From an uncultured Verrucomicrobiae bacterium (GTDB lineage Bacteria > Verrucomicrobiota > Verrucomicrobiia > Limisphaerales > J093), in contig CALFAV010000064.1 in NCBI GenBank assembly GCA_937946835.1, positions 1 to 36,971 of the forward strand: 36,971 nucleotides of DNA, in the 5' to 3' direction. Positions 1-7,832 of the stretch are shown here, in pieces (position 1 is the stretch's first letter; every line of letters starts with the position of its first letter). The position numbers and the translations under genes were made by a program. The notes under the pieces are model-generated. The model saw nothing but the letters and a program-made list of their open reading frames with translations, had not been told where the DNA came from and made no database searches.

Positions 1-275
1 TGGTGGACAACGGCTTCTTCAGCGAACCGGCCGGGCGGCCGGTCGAACAGACCCCGGAGGGCCAAGCCACCGGCACGACGGTGTGGGCGGCGGTCGAGAA
101 AACGGGCCATCACCGCAGCGTGAGCGACCTGGAAGCGCACCCCGAACCGGCGCCCCTGCCGCCGGAGGCCAGCGCCACCGCGGTGATGCGCCACCGGTTG
201 CAGACCACCGCCGGCCGGGGGCCGGCACCATCCAAACCGGACCACCGCCTTGAGCCAAGTCCGACAGGCTGCTAG
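1..275 (+). pseudogene. Decayed C-terminal fragment of a DDE transposase
   Basis: Reading from base 3, the frame opens with VDNGFFSE, the hallmark of the (A)D-N/A-G-Y-x-S-E segment of IS1182/IS5-like transposases. It continues to MRHRLQTTAGR (residues 62-72) and then HRLEPS (81-86), matching in order the family's M-x-R-L-x-T-x-x-G-R and R-K-x-x-V-E-P blocks. The conserved Tyr and Arg of the RALYxxRKxxVEP signature are lost (GPAPSKPDHRLEP here) and the frame stops at 275, before the usual F-G-x-I-K helix and the tail. It is therefore a nonfunctional relic, cut by the window's left edge. Family assignment comes from memory of the motif order; the exact IS family is uncertain. Confidence 0.5.
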
Positions 276-488
276 CTGACCGAGACGAAGACGTCATCAA
301 TCTTCCGTTTGCAGTGGGACACGGTCGGCTCTGGTACTGGTAGAGGGGCACGCCTGTTTTGAGCAGCAGCCCCAGTGGCCGCCGCCCGGCGTGTTTGACA
401 ATGGGCGGGACGGTGCGGGCGCCCCCCACGGTGATCTCCATCGCCACCCCCGGCAGCGGACGGCGAGGAATTCATGGGTGTCAGCCGG
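272..488 (-). pseudogene. Frameshifted remnant of a phospholipase D / cardiolipin synthase-like gene
   Basis: Three reading frames of the minus strand join into one recognisable stretch. Frame one gives ADTHEFLAVRCRG (to about 447), frame two gives VGGARTVPPIVKHAGRRPLG and TGVPLYQYQ (about 429-331), and frame three gives PTVSHCKRKIDDVFVSVS (about 328-275), then a stop. Joined, this follows the second-half layout of cardiolipin synthases: an R-R-G-V-x-V strand, V-R-H-A-x-R-x-x-W-x-x-L-L-x-A-G-V-x-I-Y-E-Y-Q, then the H-C-K of the HxK catalytic motif and V-D-D-x-W-x-S-V-G. The next expected block (S-T-N-F-D-x-R-S-F) is missing, exactly where the transposase relic begins. At least two frameshifts plus the truncation make it a pseudogene. 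The gene's first half was not recognised. Confidence 0.45.
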
Positions 489-790
489 GCGGCGCATCGG
501 CAGGGGCGGCGGCTCCAAATCCTGGACGGCACCGGCGCCGGCCCGGATCACCCGGTTATGTCCAACTGCCCGGAAAGCCGTTACCTCAAGGTAATCTGGG
601 GCGGGTGTGGTGAGCCGAACGCGGGCCGGGCGGCAACGGCGGTCCGCCGGCTCTTTTCGCCGGCCCGCCCGGCTGCGTTTTCGCGCCCGGCCGGGTCTGC
701 CCGGGCGGAGAGGCGGGAGGGGAAATTTTCGGCATTGAGACCCACCCCAGGTTGGGCCATGCTTCCTGCGTTCCACCATCCGCTTTGACC
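489..790. other. Intergenic stretch without a recognisable gene
   Basis: The open frames here have no recognisable product on either strand. It probably holds eroded sequence from the relic to its left and the promoter of the aminotransferase-like gene to its right, but no clear -35/-10 pair was found. A GCCGGC/GCCGGC hairpin around 646-664 has no T-run. Confidence 0.4.
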
Positions 791-2191
791 ATGACCCTGC
801 CGAGCCGTCCCCCAGGCGCCGGGTCGCCCAGCCTCCCGGAGGCCACCCCGGCCAATCTCTTCCCTTCAACGCCGAGCGGCCAACCTGCCCGGCTCAATCG
901 CCGCGCGTTTCTGACCGGGGCACTGGCCGGACCGGCCGCGCTGGCCGTATCGCCGGTCGGGCGCGCGGCCGAGCCGGGCTTGAACACCGACCCGGGCTAC
1001 ATCGGCCCGGCGTACTTCGATGAGGCCGAGCGCCGGGCGCTGCTGGAGGTGTGGGAGACGGCTTCGCCGTTTCGGTACTGGGGACCCGGACGGCCCCGGC
1101 AGGTGCAGGCTTTCGAGGAGGCGTTTGCCCGGTACATGGGAGTGCGGTTTGCGCTGGGCGTCACCTCCGGCACGGCGGCGCTGGACTGCGCGATGGCCGC
1201 GCTGGGCATCGGCCCGGGCGACGAGGTCATCGTGCCCGCGTACACGTGGTGGTCGGACTACACCTGCGTGGTCCAGGCGGGCGCGCTGCCGGTCTTTGCC
1301 GAGATGGACCGCTCGCTCACGCTCGATCCCGAGGATGTCGCCCGCAAAATCACCCCGCGCACCAGGGCGATCATCGCCGTGCACCTGCTGGGCGGACCGT
1401 GCGACCTGGACCGCCTCCTGGCCGTGGCGCGGGCGCGGGGCGTGGCGGTGGTGGAGGACTGCGCCCAGTGCGTGGGCGGCAGTTACCGGGGCCGCAAGCT
1501 GGGCTCGCTGGGCGACGTGGGCATCTACAGTTTCCAGATCAACAAGACCATCACCGCCGGGGAGGGCGGCGCGGTGGTGACCAACGACCCGCGCCTGTAC
1601 GAGCGGGCCGTGCGATTCCACGACGTGGGCCTGTACCGGCCGCTGTTCGAGCAGCGCACCGGCGGGGCGCGCGAGCCGATGTTCGCCGGCGAAAATTTCC
1701 GCATGAGCGAACCGACCGGCGCGGTGCTGGGCGCGCAGTTGGGCAAGTTGGACCGCATGGTGGCCGATCTCCGGGGCCACGCGGCGGCGCTTTACGCCGG
1801 CCTACACGGGCTACCCGGCTTGCGCCTGAGGCATCAACCCGATCCGGCCGGGGACATCGGCTACGGGGCGTTTTTCGAAGTCACCGACCGGGCCACGCGC
1901 GACCGTTGCGTCGCAGAACTGCGGCGTCGGCGGGTGCCGGCCTCGCCGCCGACCGGATCGGTCTTTTTGCCGGCGGAAGAGGCGGTGATCGCCAAGCGCG
2001 CGCGGCACCCGGCCTGGCCATCGTTCCAAACGCCGGAAGGCCGGGCGATGCGCTACGGCGCGGACACCTGCCCGCAGACGGCCGGGTTGCTGGACCGCTT
2101 CGTGCAGGTGCGGGTGGGGCCCAAATTCACCGAGCGGGTGGACCGATACCTGGTGGAGTGCCTGCGCGAGGTGTGTGGGACGCTGGGCTGA
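791..2191 (+). CDS. DegT/DnrJ/EryC1/StrS aminotransferase-family protein with a Tat signal
   Basis: A 466-residue PLP-fold protein of the sugar aminotransferase family, whose members transfer an amino group from glutamate or glutamine to keto-sugars. Residues 35-60 hold a twin-arginine signal (LNRRAFLTGALAG, then an Ala-rich stretch ending RAAEP), so it is probably exported folded with its cofactor. The family core follows: GVTSGTAALDCAMAALGIGPGDEVIVP, VEDCAQCVGGSYRGRKLGSLGD cut into blocks, and the cofactor-lysine block FQINKTITAGEGG with Lys252. ATG at 791 is chosen over the in-frame TTG at 752; no strong ribosome site is seen at either. Sugar substrate and pathway cannot be read from the sequence, and no partner sugar genes flank it. 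Exported members are known in planctomycetes and verrucomicrobia; periplasmic function is unknown. Confidence 0.88.
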   Translation: MTLPSRPPGAGSPSLPEATPANLFPSTPSGQPARLNRRAFLTGALAGPAALAVSPVGRAAEPGLNTDPGYIGPAYFDEAERRALLEVWETASPFRYWGPGRPRQVQAFEEAFARYMGVRFALGVTSGTAALDCAMAALGIGPGDEVIVPAYTWWSDYTCVVQAGALPVFAEMDRSLTLDPEDVARKITPRTRAIIAVHLLGGPCDLDRLLAVARARGVAVVEDCAQCVGGSYRGRKLGSLGDVGIYSFQINKTITAGEGGAVVTNDPRLYERAVRFHDVGLYRPLFEQRTGGAREPMFAGENFRMSEPTGAVLGAQLGKLDRMVADLRGHAAALYAGLHGLPGLRLRHQPDPAGDIGYGAFFEVTDRATRDRCVAELRRRRVPASPPTGSVFLPAEEAVIAKRARHPAWPSFQTPEGRAMRYGADTCPQTAGLLDRFVQVRVGPKFTERVDRYLVECLREVCGTLG

Positions 2192-2284
2192 AGCGGGCCG
2201 GGGGCGTGCCCGGGCGTTTCGGGGGATCGCTCGGAGACATGCTAATCCAGGATTCTGCGGAGCCTAAACAGCCCCAACAGGTTG

Positions 2285-2304
2285 TTGACAAAGGGTGTAC
2301 CCTT
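2285..2304 (+). promoter_or_regulatory. Putative promoter -35 with an adjoining palindrome
   Basis: A perfect TTGACA (2285-2290) is followed directly by AAGGGT-GT-ACCCTT (2291-2304), a 6-bp-arm inverted repeat in the spacer region. The matching -10 near 2308 is poor. It lies 30 bases before the ATG at 2334, so a repressor bound at the palindrome would block transcription of the secreted-protein gene. This is inference from position. Confidence 0.4.
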
Positions 2305-2333
2305 GCGCGTGAACCACCAGGTTCAAGACTGCC

Positions 2334-3857
2334 ATGAACACGCGACCTGCAGGCATTCGGATCACCCCTCCCACCGATGCGTCAGCAAGGGATCGAGGCC
2401 CAAGCGCCGGCGATCGGAGCCCCCCCGCCCTGAGGTGGAGCCGGGCGTGGATGCTGGCCCTGGCCGCCCTTTGTTCCGGGGAACCGGCCCGGAGCCAGGC
2501 CGTCTTTCCTTTGGCCACTGATCCCGCGGGGTTTGAGTTCGCTTTCGGGGCGCATTTCGAGGGTAACCGCGTGGATCTGCTGCAGTACACCGGCGACCGC
2601 TGGCACGTACGATTCCTGACTCGGGACGGGTCGCCACTCGCCCCGCCGATGGAGCTGGGGCCGGCCGCGGTTCTCCCTCCGGCCGCGGCCGTCGCTCCCC
2701 TGGCTCAAGGGGTGCTGGCGGTTTGGACGGGAAATGACGGCTCCATTTACGCCCGGGTCAGCGAGGGGAATTCTTCTTCCACCTTGCTGGTGCCGGGGTG
2801 GGCCGGTCCCTGGCACGTGCGCGGGCTGGCCGCCGGGAAAGCCGGACTGGTGCTGGTTTGGCAGGGGCCGGATGCCTGGTCCGGACCGCTCTACGCGCTT
2901 CTGCTGGATTCCAACGGTCAACCGCGGGGCGAGCCGGTGCGCTTGATCCAGCCGCCGGTGGGGAATGAGTTCGACGGGATTGAAATGCCCGTGGTGATTG
3001 CGGGCGGAGGCAAATTTCTCGTGGCCTGGCAACGTCACGATTCCCGCCTGCCCGACGCCAGGAACCTCACCGAGGCCGTGATGCTCACCGCCGGGCCCAA
3101 CGGCGTGCTCGCCGGGCCGGTGCTGACCTTGAGCGAACGGCCCTCGGCGGACCACAACCCCGTGGCGGCGGACTTCGACGGGGAGCGGTTTCTGGTGGTG
3201 TGGAATCACTCCGACCCCGCCTCCCAACCGGGCCGGAAGGTTCTCCAACTGCATGGACGCTGGGTCAGCCCGGAGGGCGAAGTGACGGGCGCGCAAACCG
3301 TGTTGGTGGGCGAAGACACCAGCCACTTTCCCGCCCTGGCCTGGGACGGGCGCGCGCATCTCCTGCTCTGGCATCACCAGCAGTCCGGCGAGGTGCACTG
3401 GCAGTACTTCCGGCGTGACGGCTCGCCGCGGGGGGCGATGCAGACGCTCCAAAACCTGCCCCGGCCGGCCGGGCCCTCCACCGTCTTCGGCGGGGTCCGC
3501 TACGCCGACGGGCAATTCCTGGCCGTGCTCAACGTGCTCGGGCTGGAATTCGATGAACACGGGGACATTGCCGGGTTTAACTCGGGCGACGTCTTTGGCG
3601 TGTGGCTGCCCGCCAGCCCCCCGGACGCGGCAGCGCCGGCACGGTTCCAGCAGGTGCGCCGCAAGGCCCCATCCGGCATCGAGCTCCACGGCACGGGCAG
3701 TCCCGGGGTGAGTTATCGAATCGAAATCGCCTCGGATCCGGCTGGCCCTTGGGCCACGGCGGGCAGTGTGGTCCCCGCCGCACCCGAGGGTGATTTTGTC
3801 TTCTCCGACCCCGACCCCGTGCCGAGCCGGCGGTTTTATCGCGCCGTCTCCCCCTGA
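2334..3857 (+). CDS. Secreted protein of unknown function, beta-propeller-like, with C-terminal beta module
   Basis: A 507-residue protein not recognised as a named family. A basic stretch then a short hydrophobic run (RWSRAWMLALAALC) ending ARSQA near residue 56 reads as a signal peptide; the long 36-residue lead before it suggests the true start may lie downstream of 2334. The body holds recurring strand pairs of the form D/G-G-x-x-F-L-V-x-W (GGKFLVAWQR, DGERFLVVWNH, DGRAHLLLWHH, DGQFLAVLN), spaced as in repeat blades of a propeller. The last 60 residues (YRIEIASDPAGPW, then FVFSDPDPVPSRRFYRAVS) form a module also found at the ends of two other secreted proteins in this window. No catalytic residues are evident. 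It stands alone, convergent with the nuclease gene. Confidence 0.75.
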   Translation: MNTRPAGIRITPPTDASARDRGPSAGDRSPPALRWSRAWMLALAALCSGEPARSQAVFPLATDPAGFEFAFGAHFEGNRVDLLQYTGDRWHVRFLTRDGSPLAPPMELGPAAVLPPAAAVAPLAQGVLAVWTGNDGSIYARVSEGNSSSTLLVPGWAGPWHVRGLAAGKAGLVLVWQGPDAWSGPLYALLLDSNGQPRGEPVRLIQPPVGNEFDGIEMPVVIAGGGKFLVAWQRHDSRLPDARNLTEAVMLTAGPNGVLAGPVLTLSERPSADHNPVAADFDGERFLVVWNHSDPASQPGRKVLQLHGRWVSPEGEVTGAQTVLVGEDTSHFPALAWDGRAHLLLWHHQQSGEVHWQYFRRDGSPRGAMQTLQNLPRPAGPSTVFGGVRYADGQFLAVLNVLGLEFDEHGDIAGFNSGDVFGVWLPASPPDAAAPARFQQVRRKAPSGIELHGTGSPGVSYRIEIASDPAGPWATAGSVVPAAPEGDFVFSDPDPVPSRRFYRAVSP

Positions 3858-3888
3858 AAAAAGGCCGCCGGGCCGGGCCAACCCGGCC
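3857..3888 (-). terminator. Likely intrinsic terminator of the AddB-like gene
   Basis: Read on the minus strand, a GGCCGGG-TTGG-CCCGGCC hairpin (3888-3871) is followed eight bases later by TTTTTT (3862-3857). It sits between two convergent genes, 18 bases after the minus-strand stop codon, and the hairpin may also slow plus-strand transcripts. Confidence 0.55.
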
Positions 3889-3905
3889 GGAGTGGTCCCG
3901 GAGTT

Positions 3906-6900
3906 TTACCCGCGCCGCCCGCGGTCCAGCCGGCGAAACCGGTGGGTCCAGGGATCAATGCGGCAAACGGCGGCATACCGGCACAGGTCGCAGGCCTTCT
4001 GGCCGCCCTTTTGATACGGGTCCACCGCCGCCTCGCCGGCCAGGATGCGCCGGGCCAGCGTCACGAGGGTTTCGCGCAGTTGCGCCAGGTGGCGCTCGAA
4101 CTGGTCCGGCTCCACCGCATCGTTACTCCGGCTGGCAAGGGTGCCGTTCCGATTGACCTTGTAAACGAACGGGCCGCCGGTGGCGGCACCCAGTGCCTCC
4201 ACGATCGAGCGGGCGAACCGGCCCCGGTGCGGATAGCCGGTTTGAGCATCTTCCGGCGGAGGATCCAACACCGCGCGGCGTGAGCGGGCGGTGCCGGAGG
4301 GCCCCCGCAGGTTGGCGTAAAAGAAGCCCGCCGGGAGCAGGCGAACCCCGCCTTCGGCCCGGACCCCGCCGGGCGGCAGACCGGTCGGCAACCCCAGGGC
4401 ACAGACGGCGGCCAGGTAGGCGGGCAGTTGCAGTTGAATCCCGTGCTCGAACTCCACGGGATCAAACTTGTGTTCGCTGGTCTTGTAATCGTGTACCACG
4501 CACCAGGCCGTGTCCGGTTCCGGTCCCGGGGCCACATCCACCCGGTCCACCTTGCCGTGGAGGTGCAGCGCCCCGCCGCCGGGCAGGGGCAGCGTCCAGG
4601 CGGGCAGCGGGGTGTCCCGGCCACCAAAGGCCAGTTCGGCCGCCGCGGGATCAAAGGCGGACCCCTGCCGCATCCAGTCCACCAACACGGCCACGAAATC
4701 CTGCACCTGCCGGACCAGCGCCCGGGCGCTCAGGCGTCCGCCCGCTTCCGCCTGCCACAACCCGTCGCCGAATTCTTCGGCCACCGCCCGGCCGATTTCT
4801 CCCACCCGGGCACGGGCCTCCTCCGGGGTGAAATCCCGCCAGCGCCGTCCCGCGCTCGTGGCGGCCTCGTGAAAACGCCGCAACACCTCGTGCACAAAAC
4901 TGCCCCGCTGACGGGCGTCCACCTCGAACCGCCGCCGCTCATCGGCGCGCAACCCAGCCGCAAGGAAGAAGCGAAACGGACAGGCGGCGAACTGCTCCAG
5001 CTTGCTGACCGAGATGGTCAGACTTCCCGCCCCGTACAACCGCGCGGCCAACGCGGGCGCCAGACGCTCGGCCTCGCCCGGGTCCCGGTCCGGCCGGTGA
5101 GCCGTTCGCTCGGCGGACCAGCCGAGGTTGGCCAACAGGCGGGTGAGCGCCGGGTGGGCCAGTGACTCGGGTGAGGGAGCCAGTTCGAAAATTTCCACCG
5201 GGTGGAGCACCTCGGCGGCCTGGGTCGGCGGGCGCGCCTCCTCCACGGGCAGTTCAGGAAACAATTGCTTCAACCGGCGCACCCACGGGGAAGGGTTGAG
5301 CGGCCGCCCGGCGGCGTCGGTGCGCGCCAGGGTGAGGATCAACCGCTCGCGTGCCCGCGTGCAGGCGATGTAGCCCAGGTACCGCTCGCGGCTCACCTGC
5401 CGGCGCGGGTCCGCGTCCAGGTCCAGTCCCGCCTGCTCCAGCGCGCGTTGTTCCGTGTCGGTGAGCAACGGCAACGGCCCCGGCGCGGCCGGGAAGACGC
5501 CCTCGTTGAGGCCCAGCACCAGGGTCAGGCGCAGGTCGGGGTTGCGCGAGCGGTCCACCGCGCCCACCAGCACCGCGTCCAGCGTGGGGGGGATCACGCC
5601 CACGGTCAGACGGGCCAGACCGGCTTCCAGCACCGGCAACCAGTCGCGCAACGGTGCGCGCTCGGTGGGGAAGGCCAGGCGCAAATTTTCCAACCACGAG
5701 AGCATCTGTTGCCACACGGCGCGATGCACCCCGGCGGTGGGCAACACCCCGGCCGGCCGGTGGGCCGCCGCGGCGGTCTCCGCCCAGCGCGCCAGTTGGG
5801 CTTCCACCTTCAGTCGCTCCCAGAACTCCCGCAGGGCCTCGGCCAGCTCCGCGCCGGTGGGGGGGCGCTCGGTCAGGCGCCGGGCCAGCTCTTCAAACGG
5901 GGGGAGGATTTGCGCGCGCAACGCCTCCAGGCGCGCGGCCAGCGCGGGCTGCTCCGGAATGGTCAGCGGTTGCCGCCACCGACACCCCTCCCAGCCGCGG
6001 GCCAGCGCCTCGTTTTCCAGATGGTCCAGGGCGGCGGCGTCGCGGTGCACCAGGCCGGTCTTGAGCGCGCTGAACCAGTCCGCGTGCCGCCAGTCGAAGG
6101 CCACGGTCCGCAGCGCGCTGCGCGTCAGTTCGGCCAGCGGGTGGTGGGCCACCGACTCGCGCCGATCCAGGAAAAACGGGATGTCCCGGCGGCAGAACTC
6201 CCGCTGGACCCACTCGTGGTACCCCTCCAGCGAGCGCACCAACACCGCCGCCTCGCGAAACCGCCCGCCCACCTCCCGAACAAACCGCAGAATCTCGCGC
6301 GCGGCGACGCAGACCTCCTGCCGGGCATCGGCGCACTCGATCATCCGCACCGCGGGGTCGGCCCGGCCCGCGAAGGCCCGGGGCGTGTTCCAGCGGGCCT
6401 CCAGATGTTGCAGCGCCGGCGCCGACGCAAACCGGCCCCGCTCCGGCCGGCGGGGCAGCATTTCCTCTTCGATCGCCACGCCGGGCAGCGCCTCCAGACG
6501 CGCGCGCAGTCGCCGGACGGTTTCACCGACCGCGCTCCAGGCCGAGAGCCACCCGGCCGGGTGCCCCGGGGACGCCTCCCAGCAAAAGGCCAGCGTGGCC
6601 TCTTCTCCGGCCGGCAGCAGGGCCGTCAACAGCGCCAACTCCTGCGGGGTCATCTCGGCAAAGCCGTCCAGCCAGAGCGCGGCGAAACGCAGCGCCGGCG
6701 GGTAGGCCCCCTGCGCGGCGCGCAACGCCGCCACGGCCGCATCCGGCAACGCCTCGGCGTCCTGCAGCCCGTGCGCCGCCAGCCACTCCCGGTAGGCCGC
6801 GAGCAGGTGGGCGAAGTCGGCCAGTTTGTCGCGCAAGGTGGGGGAAAGTCCGGGCGCGTTCGCCAGTTGCGTCAGGCGCTCCGGGGCCACGCCGTGGCGC

Positions 6901-7292
6901 TGCAAACGCCGGAGCAAATCGCTCAATTCGGCGGCGAACCCGGTCAGGCGGGCGGTGGCGCGGAACACGGTGAGCCGGTCGCGTCGCGCGTTCAACAGGG
7001 CGCGCAGGACCATCAACCGCCCCTCTTCGGCGAGCCATTCGGGTTCCGGCACCCCCAGTTCACCCAGCACCCAGAGCGCCAGCCGGTCAAAGGACAGGAT
7101 GCGCAGCCGCGCAAACCCGGCCACGGCCGGGTCGGCGAGCAACTGGCGTTCGATTTGAAACGTGGCCTGCTTGGGGGTCAGGAACAGCAGCGGAGGGCCG
7201 TCCGGCGCGGCCGCCAGCGCCGCCCGCACCTCCGCCAGACAACGGTGGGTCTTGCCGGAACCGGCCGGACCAAACACCAGGCGCACGCGCAT
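3906..7292 (-). CDS. AddB-like PD-(D/E)XK nuclease with P-loop and iron-sulphur cysteines
   Basis: An 1128-residue protein of the AddB/RexB type, the second subunit of the AddAB recombination nuclease-helicase that resects double-strand breaks. A P-loop starts the protein (VFGPAGSGKTH, residues 6-16). The RecB-family nuclease core lies near residues 900-945: GKVDRVDV, then VHDYKTSE with the catalytic D and K. Four cysteines suited to a 4Fe-4S cluster bracket the nuclease: AACPFRF near 770 and CDLCRYAAVC near 1100, as in AddB. ATG at 7292 (MRVRLVFGP) is preferred because the P-loop strand then lies at the N-terminus; an earlier in-frame start at 7358 would add 22 unlike residues. No addA gene lies beside it, although the two usually adjoin. 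Divergent from the FtsB-like gene. Confidence 0.85.
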   Translation of the reverse strand: MRVRLVFGPAGSGKTHRCLAEVRAALAAAPDGPPLLFLTPKQATFQIERQLLADPAVAGFARLRILSFDRLALWVLGELGVPEPEWLAEEGRLMVLRALLNARRDRLTVFRATARLTGFAAELSDLLRRLQRHGVAPERLTQLANAPGLSPTLRDKLADFAHLLAAYREWLAAHGLQDAEALPDAAVAALRAAQGAYPPALRFAALWLDGFAEMTPQELALLTALLPAGEEATLAFCWEASPGHPAGWLSAWSAVGETVRRLRARLEALPGVAIEEEMLPRRPERGRFASAPALQHLEARWNTPRAFAGRADPAVRMIECADARQEVCVAAREILRFVREVGGRFREAAVLVRSLEGYHEWVQREFCRRDIPFFLDRRESVAHHPLAELTRSALRTVAFDWRHADWFSALKTGLVHRDAAALDHLENEALARGWEGCRWRQPLTIPEQPALAARLEALRAQILPPFEELARRLTERPPTGAELAEALREFWERLKVEAQLARWAETAAAAHRPAGVLPTAGVHRAVWQQMLSWLENLRLAFPTERAPLRDWLPVLEAGLARLTVGVIPPTLDAVLVGAVDRSRNPDLRLTLVLGLNEGVFPAAPGPLPLLTDTEQRALEQAGLDLDADPRRQVSRERYLGYIACTRARERLILTLARTDAAGRPLNPSPWVRRLKQLFPELPVEEARPPTQAAEVLHPVEIFELAPSPESLAHPALTRLLANLGWSAERTAHRPDRDPGEAERLAPALAARLYGAGSLTISVSKLEQFAACPFRFFLAAGLRADERRRFEVDARQRGSFVHEVLRRFHEAATSAGRRWRDFTPEEARARVGEIGRAVAEEFGDGLWQAEAGGRLSARALVRQVQDFVAVLVDWMRQGSAFDPAAAELAFGGRDTPLPAWTLPLPGGGALHLHGKVDRVDVAPGPEPDTAWCVVHDYKTSEHKFDPVEFEHGIQLQLPAYLAAVCALGLPTGLPPGGVRAEGGVRLLPAGFFYANLRGPSGTARSRRAVLDPPPEDAQTGYPHRGRFARSIVEALGAATGGPFVYKVNRNGTLASRSNDAVEPDQFERHLAQLRETLVTLARRILAGEAAVDPYQKGGQKACDLCRYAAVCRIDPWTHRFRRLDRGRRG

Positions 7293-7428
7293 GGGCCTAT
7301 TAAGCGGGGCGGCGGGTGCCCGGCAACGGGAATGTGCCGCCGCCGCGCCGGCGGACAACCGGCAGACACACGCACGCCGGAAAAACGGGACTTCTCAGGC
7401 GATTGCCGCTGTGCTTCACTGACCGCAG

Positions 7429-7752
7429 ATGCCGGTACCCACCATTTGGAGCCGCCTGAGCCGGGTGTTGATCGTGCTGTTGTTTGCGGCGGGCGCGGTC
7501 GCGGTCGGCCTGTGGTATCTGCCGGAAATTCGGCGCAACCAGGACCTGCAGGCGGAGCGCCTGCGCCTGGAGTTGCAGGCGCGGGAACTGCAGGGTCGCG
7601 GTGAGGCGTTGCGCGCGCAGATTCAGGCCCTGACCAACAACCCGGCCGCGGTGGAACGGCTGATCCGCGAGCGCTTCGGCTACGCCCGTCCGGGCGAGTG
7701 GGTGGTGCACTTCGAACCGCCCGCCTCCAATCCGGCGGTGGCCCGGCGCTGA
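7429..7752 (+). CDS. FtsB/DivIC-like septum formation initiator
   Basis: A 107-residue bitopic membrane protein. A short N-terminal tail is followed by one membrane segment (about residues 12-30, VLIVLLFAAGAVAVGLWYL) and a coiled coil (about 35-65, NQDLQAERLRLELQAREL onward), then the family's post-coil block (PAAVERLIRERFGYARPGE). This is the arrangement of FtsB/DivIC proteins, which bridge FtsL and FtsQ in the divisome. The G-Y-x-R-P-G-E-x-V motif near the end is typical of the family. It is a single gene, divergent from the AddB-like gene across 136 bases and convergent with the FG-GAP gene. A 13-base run, AAAAACGGGACTT, at 7381-7393 recurs before the polyphosphate polymerase gene. Confidence 0.85.
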   Translation: MPVPTIWSRLSRVLIVLLFAAGAVAVGLWYLPEIRRNQDLQAERLRLELQARELQGRGEALRAQIQALTNNPAAVERLIRERFGYARPGEWVVHFEPPASNPAVARR

Positions 7753-7770
7753 GCCGGGGCGGGTGCTTGG

Positions 7771-7794
7771 TTCCCTGCCCCGTCGGGGTGGGAA
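7771..7794. terminator. Hairpin between convergent genes
   Basis: TTCCC-tg-CCCC, loop GTC, GGGG-t-GGG-AA forms a bulged stem between the ends of the FtsB-like and FG-GAP genes. There is no T-run on either strand, so termination is only a guess from position. Confidence 0.25.
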
Positions 7795-7832
7795 GCGGAC
7801 CGACCATTTGGACCAACCGGCCGAACGGCTGA

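Noticed and set aside
2192-2240. CCGGG/CCCGG hairpin after the aminotransferase-like gene
   Set aside because: Five-base stem with no T-run; too weak to call a terminator in DNA this rich in GC.
2382-3881. A 499-codon minus-strand frame
   Set aside because: Antisense of the secreted protein gene; no signal peptide or motif, and the plus strand has both a signal peptide and a recognised C-terminal module.
5202-7604. An 800-codon open frame on the plus strand
   Set aside because: Antisense of the AddB-like gene and overlaps the FtsB-like gene; low-complexity Arg/Gln/Gly product.
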